Shown: positions 1 to 5,680, counted from the first letter of the stretch. The stretch is DNA of 9,466 nucleotides from Gammaproteobacteria bacterium UBA5338 (GCA_002408105.1 DHQM01000226.1:1-9466), one strand, 5' to 3'. The notes: generated from the letters alone by a model not told the origin. Translations and numbers: made by a program.

Positions 1-219
1 GAGGGCTATACCCACGGCATCGCAATGGTGATTGAAAACGTTCGCCAGCTGCGCGCGGACATCGATGACAGCTGCCCCATGGGTCCGAACGGCAAGCGGC
101 AGCACACCCACGACTACCGTGAGGGCGGCTGCCGTCAAGTGAAGGATGTGGAACTCACCGCCAACCTCGGTTGGGCCACCCCCGGTCAGGGATCCGCACT
201 GGTCATGTCGAAGGACTGA
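1..219 (+). CDS. Thiolase-like acetyl-CoA acetyltransferase, C-terminal fragment
   Basis: This is the last 72 codons of a gene that enters from the left edge and ends at TGA 217-219. The fragment has the Gly-Tyr-Thr-His-Gly motif followed by a helix (about residues 3-18 of the fragment). From memory this matches the histidine-bearing segment near the C-terminus of the SCP-x/lipid-transfer type of thiolase. A Cys/His-rich insert follows (SCPMGPNGKRQHTHDY), then a final beta strand ending GSALVMSKD. Such enzymes cleave or form C-C bonds of acyl-CoA thioesters in the cytoplasm. The stop codon touches the ribosome binding site of the downstream zinc-ribbon/OB-fold gene, so the two are almost certainly co-transcribed. 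That pairing is typical of thiolases and retro-aldolases that need a DUF35 partner. The active-site cysteine lies outside the window, so substrate and completeness cannot be judged. Confidence 0.8.
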   Translation, partial: EGYTHGIAMVIENVRQLRADIDDSCPMGPNGKRQHTHDYREGGCRQVKDVELTANLGWATPGQGSALVMSKD

Positions 220-233
220 AAGGAGACGAAACA

Positions 234-755
234 ATGAGCGTCGAAGCCGAATACTTGGACATGCCCGTGATGATCGCGGACCTTGAGCGCGAATCCCTCG
301 CATTTTACGGGCATTGTGCCAACCACGACTTTCGTCTGCAGCACTGCGCGCCCTGCGACCTGCTGCGGTATCCACCCACAACGGCCTGCCCCTGGTGCGG
401 CAACCCAGAAGCAAACTGGCGCAGCGTTGAGCCCAAAGGCACCCTCTACTCGTATGGGGAGGTTCACCACGCCATTCAGCCAAGCTTCCGGGCCCACACA
501 CCGTACTTGCTGCTGCTCGTGGAGCTGGACACGCAGCAAGGCGAACCCACCGAGCATGAAGCACTGCGTATCATGGGAAATTTGGCCGACGCGGACGGCA
601 ATCTGGCCACTCCCGACGTGGTCCGCTCAGTCGGCATTGGCTCGCGGTTGAAAATGGTCTTTCGCGACCTAGCCCCTGGGCTCGCCATGCCCCTTTGGAC
701 CCTGGATGAAGCGGCAGACCAACCGGCACACCCCTGGCGCTATCCCCAGGAATAG
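234..755 (+). CDS. DUF35 zinc-ribbon/OB-fold protein, thiolase partner
   Basis: A 173-residue protein with the two-part DUF35 layout. The N-terminal rubredoxin-like zinc ribbon has cysteines C38, C41, C52 and C55 (CAPC and CPWC pairs). The OB-fold starts near residue 65 and includes the hydrophobic strand PYLLLLVEL (90-98) and the segment GIGSRLKMVFRD (134-145). Family members bind acyl-CoA and act as obligate partners of thiolase-fold enzymes, for example the DUF35 partner of the Ltp2 retro-aldolase in steroid side-chain breakdown. I chose the ATG at 234 because AAAGGAG (219-225) lies 8 nt upstream. An in-frame ATG at 171 would overlap the thiolase gene by 49 nt and has no such site. The ribosome binding site overlaps the thiolase stop, so translation is probably coupled. 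The specific substrate cannot be inferred. Confidence 0.88.
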   Translation: MSVEAEYLDMPVMIADLERESLAFYGHCANHDFRLQHCAPCDLLRYPPTTACPWCGNPEANWRSVEPKGTLYSYGEVHHAIQPSFRAHTPYLLLLVELDTQQGEPTEHEALRIMGNLADADGNLATPDVVRSVGIGSRLKMVFRDLAPGLAMPLWTLDEAADQPAHPWRYPQE

Positions 756-873
756 CCCCGCAGCTTCGGGGCTCCAGCCACCGCCAAGCGGGGCGACTGA
801 CCCCGCCCTGCCCAGGTCGAGCGCCCACGACCTGCGGAACGGACCTGCCTGGGGTGGCGGTGCGAGGCACCCC
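754..873. terminator. Convergent gap with four GC-rich hairpins, probable bidirectional termination zone
   Basis: The 131-bp gap between the plus-strand DUF35 gene and the minus-strand nrdJb contains four inverted repeats. They are AGCCCCG/CGGGGCT (754-760 with 767-773, overlapping the DUF35 stop), GCGGGG/CCCCGC (788-793 with 801-806), CAGGTCG/CGACCTG (813-819 with 828-834) and GGGGTG/CACCCC (851-856 with 868-873; an alternative inner stem is GGTGC/GCACC at 859-871). None is followed by a T-tract on either strand, so they are not textbook intrinsic terminators. Position between two converging 3' ends makes termination or 3'-end protection the likely role. Confidence 0.5.
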
Positions 874-886
874 GACCCATGGCATT

Positions 887-1603
887 CTAGCCGCACTTGG
901 AATCGCCGCAGCTCAGGCAGGTCATGCACCCGTCCATCATGACGACCGCCTTGAAGTGGCACTTTCCGCACAGCTGGGCGTACTCGGGGAATGGGCTGTC
1001 GTCTGTACTCTCCTGGCTTGGCGCAGGCATCAACTGAAAGTCCTGACGCTTTTCCTCGATCAGCTGCCGCTGGTGGGCATCGAGTTCGGGGGCCTGCAGC
1101 ATGCCGATCGCAATCAGGTGTTGCTCGATGACATCGCCGATTTCCGCCACCAGAGAAGGGACATATTTACCGCCCTTCTTCCAGTACCCGCCCCGAGGAT
1201 CAAACACCGAATGCAGCTCTTCGACCAGAAAGGTCACATCACCGCCTTTGCGAAACACCGCTGAGATAATCCTTGTCAGTGCGACAATCCATTGAAAGTG
1301 TTCCATGTTCTTCGAATTGATGAAGACCTCAAAGGGCCGACGCAACTCGTGTTCGGTGCCTGGGTTCAATATGATGTCATTGATGGTGATGTACAGGGCA
1401 TGCTCTGACACATGTTCCGGCGTTCGCACCTTATAGGTCGATCCCTGCAGAACGCTGGGGCGCTTGACGCTCTCGTGCATCTGCACAACTTTGGATTTGG
1501 AGGCAGCGGGCTTCTGGACCTCGGTGTCGACCGCAGTGGACTGTGCTGCTTCCGCTTTCACAACCTCGTAGCCAACGATTTTTTCTGTGATTTTGGTGCT
1601 CAC
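887..1603 (-). CDS. nrdJb: Class II ribonucleotide reductase NrdJb subunit (TSCPD-like domain plus cysteine-rich tail)
   Basis: A 238-residue protein forming the detached C-terminal part of the B12-dependent ribonucleotide reductase. Residues 1-50 are a variable Ala/Lys/Glu-rich lead. Residues 50-165 form a TSCPD-like domain with the run FINSKNMEHFQWIVALTRII (94-113) and DPRGGYWKKGG (135-145). The tail has six cysteines: C212, C215, C226, C229, C232 and C237 (C-x2-C, then C-x2-C-x2-C-x4-C). In intact NrdJ proteins this tail contributes the cysteines that re-reduce the active-site disulfide; here it must act in trans on NrdJa. The start is GTG at 1603, preceded by AGGGAG (1611-1616) with 7-nt spacing. 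The gene lies 46 nt after nrdJa in a different frame, and its frame is open back to 1762, inside nrdJa. Pseudomonas aeruginosa has the same split. Confidence 0.92.
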   Translation of the reverse strand: MSTKITEKIVGYEVVKAEAAQSTAVDTEVQKPAASKSKVVQMHESVKRPSVLQGSTYKVRTPEHVSEHALYITINDIILNPGTEHELRRPFEVFINSKNMEHFQWIVALTRIISAVFRKGGDVTFLVEELHSVFDPRGGYWKKGGKYVPSLVAEIGDVIEQHLIAIGMLQAPELDAHQRQLIEEKRQDFQLMPAPSQESTDDSPFPEYAQLCGKCHFKAVVMMDGCMTCLSCGDSKCG

Positions 1604-1649
1604 GGTGAAGCTCCCTGTTGTATGGGTGGATGCGTCGGGCGCCCTGCGT

Positions 1650-3809
1650 CTAAAACTTGCCGTAGTAGCCTTCCTTGAGGGCATCAAACAAGTTGGCGGC
1701 GGTGTGCAGCTCGCCCTCATACTCCACTTCTTCGTTGCCCCTGACTTCCACCACGCTCCCATCGGCGAGGGTGAAACGGTAGGTGGTGTTGGCCAGGTCA
1801 GTGTCCTTCACCAGCACCCCCTGGAACGCCTCAGGATTGAAGCGAAAGGTCGTGCAACCTTTGAGCCCTGCACCGTACGCATCGGTGTAGAGGCCCTTGA
1901 ATGCGTCGAACGGAAAGTCCGTTGGCACATTGACCGTTTTGGAGATGGACGAATCAATCCAGCGCTGGGCGGCGGCCTGAATGGCCACGTGTTCGCTGGG
2001 CTGGATGTCATCGGTGGTCACAAAATACTCGGGAAGCTGTTCCGCCGGCTTCTCTGCATCCGGCATGGCTGCGGCATTGATGAGTGCGCGGTAGGCCAGC
2101 AGCTCAAACGAATACACCGAGACCTTTTCCTTGGTCTTGCGCCCCTCGCGAATGACATTGCGTGAATAGTGGTGGGCAAAGCTTGGCTCGATGCCATTGC
2201 TGGCGTTGTTGGCAAGCGACAAGGAAATCGTACCGGTCGGCGCAATCGAGCTGTGGTGGGTGAATCGGCACCCCACAGCAGCGATTTCGTCGACCAGCGC
2301 TGGATCGGCTTCGGCAACGCGCTGCATGTACCGACTGTACTTGGCGTGCAACACTCGCCCCGGGACCAGATCCCCCACTGCGTAGCCATCCTGGGCTATT
2401 TCGGGCCGCTTGCGCAGCATTTCTCCGGTCACTGTAAACAATTCGTTCATGATGGGCGCGGGGCCTTTCTCACGCGCCAGGTCGAGGCCAGTCCGCCACC
2501 CGGTGAGCGCCAGTTCACGACTCACGTCCTCGGTGAATGCGACCGACTCGGACGACCCATAACGCATTCTCAACATTGTCAGGGTAGAACCAAGCCCCAG
2601 ATAACCCATGCCATGGCGGCGTTTGCTGATAATTTCATGGCGTTGCTGGTCCAGAGGCAAGCCATTGATCTCGACCACGTTGTCGAGCATCCGGGTAAAG
2701 ACCGAAACCGCTTCGCGAAACCGCGCCCAATCGAACCGTGCGTGTTCGGTGAAGGGCTCCAATACAAACTTGGTGAGGTTCACTGACCCCAAAAGGCAAG
2801 ACCCATAGGGTGGCAGCGGCTGCTCGCCACAGGGGTTGGTGGCGCGAATGTTCTCGCAGTACCAGTTGTTGTTCATGGCATTGACCTTGTCGATCAGGAC
2901 AAAGCCAGGCTCAGCGAAATCATAGGTTGCATGCATGATTTCGTCCCACAGCTCGCGTGCCGGCAGGCTGCGGTACACCTTGCATGCCACCAGGCCTTCA
3001 TCGTTGACCACCAGCCCTTCGTGGGTCGGCCACTCCAGCCACAATACCCCTGGGTGGCTGTTCAAATCGGCGCCGAACTCACTGACTTCTTCCTGTCGAA
3101 TCGGGAACGCCAGCGGCCATTCGGCGTTGGACTGTACCGCGCGCATAAAGTCATCTGTGATCAGCAGCGAGAGGTTGAACTGGCGCAAGCGACCGTCTTC
3201 TCGCTTCGCCTGGATGAACTCGAGCACGTCTGGATGGCGCACGTCGAACGTGGCCATCTGTGCCCCTCGGCGCCCACCAGCCGATGAAATGGTGAAGCAC
3301 ATGCGGTCGTAGATGTCCATGAACGAAAGCGGCCCCGACGTGTGGGCGCCGGCCCCAGAGACATAGGCACCGCGCGGACGCAGCGTAGAAAAGTCGTACC
3401 CGATCCCACACCCCGCTTTCAAAGTGAGGCCGGCCTCATGGACCTTCGCCAAAATGTTGTCCATGGAGTCTTGAACGGTTCCAGAAACCGTACAGTTGAT
3501 GGTCGAGGTGGCTGGTTTGTATGCCCAGGCGCCGGCATTTGACATGATGCGACCGGCGGGAATGCACCCTTGGCGCAGCGCCCACAGAAAGCGCTCCCGC
3601 CAGTGGTCAACTTGTTCGGCATCTGCTTCCACTTCAGCCAACGCCGCGGCCACCCGTTGGTAAGTGCCATCAACATCCAGGTCAACGACAGTGCCGTTCT
3701 TTTGCTTGAGGCGGTACTTTTTGTCCCAAATGTCGTGGGACGCGTCCTGCATGGGGATTTCCATTGCCGCTGGGGTGGTTGCGGATACGGCCGATAGCGT
3801 GGTGCTCAT
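1650..3809 (-). CDS. nrdJa: Class II (adenosylcobalamin-dependent) ribonucleotide reductase catalytic subunit NrdJa
   Basis: A 719-residue enzyme that reduces ribonucleotides to deoxyribonucleotides using a radical generated from adenosylcobalamin. Visible landmarks: redox cysteine C106 in INCTVSGT; specificity-region segment with GGRRGAQM (178-185); radical-site motif NPCGE (325-329), where C327 would carry the thiyl radical between N325 and E329; second redox cysteine C338, 11 residues later as in Thermotoga NrdJ; phosphate-binding PTGT (524-527); SISKTVNVP (621-629); and GCTTFR (651-656). It ends EGYYGKF without the usual C-terminal cysteine tail, which nrdJb supplies. No obvious ATP-cone precedes the catalytic part, so dATP shut-off through such a domain is not expected. 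The start at ATG 3809 has AAAGGA (3817-3822) 7 nt upstream. A longer in-frame GTG start at 3944 lacks a good site and adds 45 uncharacteristic residues. Expression is likely NrdR-controlled. Confidence 0.97.
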   Translation of the reverse strand: MSTTLSAVSATTPAAMEIPMQDASHDIWDKKYRLKQKNGTVVDLDVDGTYQRVAAALAEVEADAEQVDHWRERFLWALRQGCIPAGRIMSNAGAWAYKPATSTINCTVSGTVQDSMDNILAKVHEAGLTLKAGCGIGYDFSTLRPRGAYVSGAGAHTSGPLSFMDIYDRMCFTISSAGGRRGAQMATFDVRHPDVLEFIQAKREDGRLRQFNLSLLITDDFMRAVQSNAEWPLAFPIRQEEVSEFGADLNSHPGVLWLEWPTHEGLVVNDEGLVACKVYRSLPARELWDEIMHATYDFAEPGFVLIDKVNAMNNNWYCENIRATNPCGEQPLPPYGSCLLGSVNLTKFVLEPFTEHARFDWARFREAVSVFTRMLDNVVEINGLPLDQQRHEIISKRRHGMGYLGLGSTLTMLRMRYGSSESVAFTEDVSRELALTGWRTGLDLAREKGPAPIMNELFTVTGEMLRKRPEIAQDGYAVGDLVPGRVLHAKYSRYMQRVAEADPALVDEIAAVGCRFTHHSSIAPTGTISLSLANNASNGIEPSFAHHYSRNVIREGRKTKEKVSVYSFELLAYRALINAAAMPDAEKPAEQLPEYFVTTDDIQPSEHVAIQAAAQRWIDSSISKTVNVPTDFPFDAFKGLYTDAYGAGLKGCTTFRFNPEAFQGVLVKDTDLANTTYRFTLADGSVVEVRGNEEVEYEGELHTAANLFDALKEGYYGKF

Positions 3810-3850
3810 GGGGTCATCCTTTGCTGTTTTTCGCTGGCGGTTGGACGCAA

Positions 3851-3875
3851 CAAACCGGCCGGCGATGCCGGTTTG
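3851..3875 (-). other. Strong hairpin in the nrdJa 5' leader
   Basis: CAAACCGGC (3851-3859) and GCCGGTTTG (3867-3875) form a perfect 9-bp stem with a 7-nt loop. It sits about 40 nt upstream of the nrdJa start codon and downstream of the predicted promoter. It does not cover the ribosome binding site and no T-run follows it on the minus strand, so it is not an obvious terminator or sequestrator. It may affect mRNA stability or be part of a larger leader fold. Confidence 0.45.
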
Positions 3876-3966
3876 CACAGATGCAATGGCTGTACGCATG
3901 CAAGGTTCGGCGCCTCGGATCAAGGGGCCCGCCGATGGATTCACCTTACTACAGATCCAAAAAGAA

Positions 3967-3982
3967 ATACCACATGCTGTGC
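3967..3982. promoter_or_regulatory. Degenerate second NrdR box
   Basis: ATACCACATGCTGTGC matches the neighbouring strong box at 10 of 16 positions. It keeps the outer A-C and GTGC half-site bases and the dyad CACA/TGTG. It starts exactly 31 bp from the strong box, leaving a 15-bp spacer, which is about three helical turns. NrdR boxes characteristically come in pairs with this phasing, so position supports the call more than sequence does. Confidence 0.6.
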
Positions 3983-3991
3983 TACTTTTTT

Positions 3992-4000
3992 TTTATAACA
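3992..4000 (-). promoter_or_regulatory. Predicted nrdJa promoter (extended -10)
   Basis: Read on the minus strand this is TGT followed by TATAAA, an extended -10 pattern, lying inside a sharply AT-rich island (about 3955-4020) in otherwise GC-rich DNA. The hexamer at -35 spacing (around 4015-4020, CAGAAA) is poor, which fits reliance on the extended -10. Transcription would begin near 3984-3986, giving a leader of about 175 nt. The strong NrdR box overlaps the upstream edge of the -10 and the degenerate box covers the first transcribed bases, as expected for repression. No cobalamin-riboswitch core was recognised in the leader. Confidence 0.5.
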
Positions 4001-4013
4001 CTATATATAGTGC
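3998..4013. promoter_or_regulatory. NrdR box upstream of nrdJab
   Basis: ACACTATATATAGTGC is an almost perfect match to the palindromic NrdR-box pattern known for nrd genes (ACAC, A/T-rich centre, GTGT-like arm). NrdR is the ATP-cone/zinc-ribbon repressor that senses dATP and ATP and shuts ribonucleotide reductase operons. Its location about 190 bp upstream of nrdJa, overlapping the predicted promoter, makes function very likely. Because the region is divergent, the box may also affect the flavin reductase gene on the plus strand. Confidence 0.88.
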
Positions 4014-4081
4014 TTTTCTGGAGCGCACCGAAGTCCCGCGTCAAACCACCAAGCGCCTCACTGTGGTGCGTATCAGGGCGC

Positions 4082-4100
4082 GGCGGGCATTGCACCCGCC
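4082..4100. repeat. Small GC-rich hairpin next to the long inverted repeat
   Basis: GGCGGG (4082-4087) and CCCGCC (4095-4100) pair across a 7-nt loop. The hairpin is separated by only two bases from the 19-bp inverted repeat that follows, making a tandem pair of hairpins. No T-run follows it. Confidence 0.45.
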
Positions 4101-4102
4101 CG

Positions 4103-4154
4103 GCCATGCCGGTAGATTGGCGCGCCTACAAGCGTGCCAATCTACCGGCATGGC
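4103..4154. repeat. 52-bp element with 19-bp perfect inverted repeats
   Basis: The arm GCCATGCCGGTAGATTGGC (4103-4121) is repeated exactly in inverted form at 4136-4154, across 14 bases. In RNA the stem could extend inward by four more pairs, one of them G-U (GCGC with GCGU), leaving a six-base loop. It lies 40 bp upstream of the flavin reductase start and about 90 bp upstream of the strong NrdR box with respect to nrdJa. No target-site duplication or T-tract is visible beside it. It could be a REP-like or miniature mobile repeat, an operator, or an RNA structure in the flavin reductase leader. Confidence 0.8.
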
Positions 4155-4216
4155 TCGCGCAGGCCTTTCACACCCTGAACCCCTGGTTGAACGATGCCAT
4201 CACCACCGCGGACTGA
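4106..4216 (+). CDS. Possible leader peptide overlapping the flavin reductase start (36 aa)
   Basis: An ATG inside the left arm of the inverted repeat opens a 36-codon frame that reads through the whole palindrome. It ends at TGA 4214-4216, overlapping the first 23 bases of the flavin reductase gene. The product is Trp/Leu/Ala-rich (for example LPAWLAQAFHTLNPWLNDA). There is no recognisable ribosome binding site upstream and I know no family that it matches. The overlap would permit translational coupling to the flavin reductase, which itself lacks a clear Shine-Dalgarno site. It is at least as likely to be a chance reading frame. Confidence 0.15.
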   Translation: MPVDWRAYKRANLPAWLAQAFHTLNPWLNDAITTAD

Positions 4217-4943
4217 AGCTGCCAGCACCAGCTGCCGATGCGAATGCAGCGTGCTGTCCCGTGAAACCCTCTCGGGCGGTGTCCTGCGCATTCGCCTGGC
4301 CCTGCCCCAACCTGCGTCCGTGGCGTTCGCGGCAGGGCAGTACCTGGTGGTCCATGCCGCCGACGGCGCTGCTGCAGCCTACTCCATCGCCAGCCCGCCA
4401 CAGACCGCCGATTCGGTGATCGAGCTGCATGTGGGGCCACGGGGTCTCGACAGCGGCAACCTGGACCTGCTCATCACCTCGGGCGACCGGCTGGACATCA
4501 GCCTGCCCTACGGCCGGTGCGCGCTGCAGGCGCCACCGACACAACCCACCCTGTTCGTCGCCGCGAGCACTGGCTTTGCGCAGATGAAAAGCATGCTCGA
4601 ATTCTGTTTCGATGCGGGTTTGCAAGCGCCCCTCTACCTCTACTGGGGAGGAACCAGCGCGCAGGACCTCTACCTCCAGCACCTCCCCGACGCTTGGTCG
4701 GCAGCGGTACCGGACTTTCACTTTATTCCCGTGGTGAGTGGTGCCGAACCCAACTGGACAGGGCGCACTGGAATGCTGCACAGTGCGATTCGGGCGGATT
4801 TTTCAAGCCTGGCAGGCTGTGGCCTCTACCTCAGTGGTTCACCGCAAATGGTGTACGGCACAGTGGACGGTCTCGGTGGCCTCGGGCTTGCCGAGGCCGA
4901 CATCCACGCGGACGTGTTCGATTACGCCCCTCGGGACTCCTGA
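4194..4943 (+). CDS. Fre-like NAD(P)H:flavin reductase
   Basis: A 249-residue single-chain ferredoxin-reductase-type protein, close in length and layout to E. coli Fre (233 aa). An N-terminal FAD/flavin barrel includes AGQYLVV (47-53) and AYSIAS (62-67). It is followed by an NAD(P)-binding Rossmann domain with VAASTGFAQMKSM (122-134), LYWGG (149-153), GRTGML (190-195) and YLSGSPQMV (212-220). It would reduce free flavins, and possibly cobalamin or ferric iron, in the cytoplasm. There is no 2Fe-2S domain. The arginine usually found before the Y/F-S of the flavin motif (RPFS in Fre) is alanine here (A61). ATG 4194 is the only plausible start, with an in-frame TGA at 4188 and no clear Shine-Dalgarno. 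It diverges from nrdJab and converges with queC. The molecular class is secure; the physiological substrate is not. Confidence 0.87.
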   Translation: MPSPPRTEAASTSCRCECSVLSRETLSGGVLRIRLALPQPASVAFAAGQYLVVHAADGAAAAYSIASPPQTADSVIELHVGPRGLDSGNLDLLITSGDRLDISLPYGRCALQAPPTQPTLFVAASTGFAQMKSMLEFCFDAGLQAPLYLYWGGTSAQDLYLQHLPDAWSAAVPDFHFIPVVSGAEPNWTGRTGMLHSAIRADFSSLAGCGLYLSGSPQMVYGTVDGLGGLGLAEADIHADVFDYAPRDS

Positions 4944-4997
4944 GCGCCAGCACCCAGGTACGGGATCAACCGAATTGCAAATTGGAGACCTCGTCAC

Positions 4998-5663
4998 CTA
5001 CCGGTAGCGGGTCGGGTCCTGCACACCGGCATCGGCAAAACCTATAGCGCGCAAGCGACAGCTGTCACAGCGGCCACAGGCACGGCCTTGATCATCCGCC
5101 GTGTAGCAGGACACGGTTTCTCCGTAGTCCACCCCCAACTCCGTGCCGCGCTGAATGATCTCCGCTTTGGTCAGGTGTAGAAGCGGTGCTTCGACGCGGG
5201 GACCTGCACCGTCCACCCCTGCCCGCGTCCCGCAATCGATCAACTGCTGAAAGGCGTGCACGAATTCCGGCCGACAGTCGGGGTAACCTGAGTAGTCAAC
5301 GGCATTGATGCCAAGAAAAATCGCCCGAGCACCAAGCACCTCCGCCCAAGCCAGGGCGTGGGCCAAGAACAGGATGTTGCGGGCCGGCACATAGGTCACT
5401 GGGATGCCAGCGCTGGGCGCCTCGGGCACTGCGATGGAGGGGTCGGTCAAGGCCGACCCCCCAAAGCCACCGAGATCGATTCGCAACACCCGGTGTTCAA
5501 CTGCCCCGCGGCGCAGTGCCACCCTCCTTGCGGCATCCAACTCGGCCGCGTGGCGCTGGCCGTAGTCGAAGCTCAACGCGTAGCAGCGGTACCCTTGTAC
5601 CTGTGCCATCGCCAAGACGGTGGCCGAGTCCAATCCACCGGACACCATCACCACAGCGCTCAT
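4998..5663 (-). CDS. queC: 7-cyano-7-deazaguanine synthase QueC
   Basis: A 221-residue ATP-dependent enzyme that converts 7-carboxy-7-deazaguanine plus ammonia to preQ0, the precursor of queuosine in tRNA wobble positions. The PP-loop ATP motif SGGLDS is at residues 8-13 and FDYGQRH at 32-38. [10 protein letters not shown] (91-100) and [14 protein letters not shown] (118-131) are hallmark segments. Four zinc ligands close the protein: C186, C196, C199 and C202. Length is normal for the family. The start at ATG 5663 places the PP-loop at the expected distance from the N-terminus; the frame continues upstream but would then overlap queE. It starts 17 nt after the queE stop, so it is the last gene of the tol-pal-que cluster. 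It converges with the flavin reductase gene across 54 bp. Confidence 0.97.
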   Translation of the reverse strand: MSAVVMVSGGLDSATVLAMAQVQGYRCYALSFDYGQRHAAELDAARRVALRRGAVEHRVLRIDLGGFGGSALTDPSIAVPEAPSAGIPVTYVPARNILFLAHALAWAEVLGARAIFLGINAVDYSGYPDCRPEFVHAFQQLIDCGTRAGVDGAGPRVEAPLLHLTKAEIIQRGTELGVDYGETVSCYTADDQGRACGRCDSCRLRAIGFADAGVQDPTRYR

Positions 5664-5680
5664 TGGGTTGCCACCCTCGC

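Noticed and set aside
3810..3944. nrdJa starting at GTG 3944 (45 residues longer)
   Set aside because: No suitably spaced ribosome binding site, the extension has no family-like content, and ATG 3809 has AAAGGA at 7 nt.
3810..3985. Cobalamin riboswitch in the nrdJa leader
   Set aside because: Sought because nrdJ depends on B12, but no B12-box or typical multi-helix core was recognised on the minus strand. NrdR boxes explain the regulation better.
3970..3994. Intrinsic terminator on the plus strand (CACA-TGC-TGTG followed by nine T)
   Set aside because: The stem is only four base pairs, and no plus-strand gene precedes it. The dyad fits a degenerate NrdR box and the T-run is the box spacer.
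4103..4154. Integron attC site or insertion-sequence end
   Set aside because: The arms lack the attC-type conserved core ends, there is no neighbouring integrase or transposase, and no flanking duplication is visible.
3664..4419. Long plus-strand frames of 150-250 codons through the intergenic region
   Set aside because: They run antisense to the nrdJa start and across the promoter and inverted repeat. Their composition is not protein-like and they contradict the divergent gene layout.
4944..4997. Terminator between the flavin reductase and queC
   Set aside because: Only weak AATT-type dyads without a GC-rich stem or T-tract were found in this 54-bp convergent gap.
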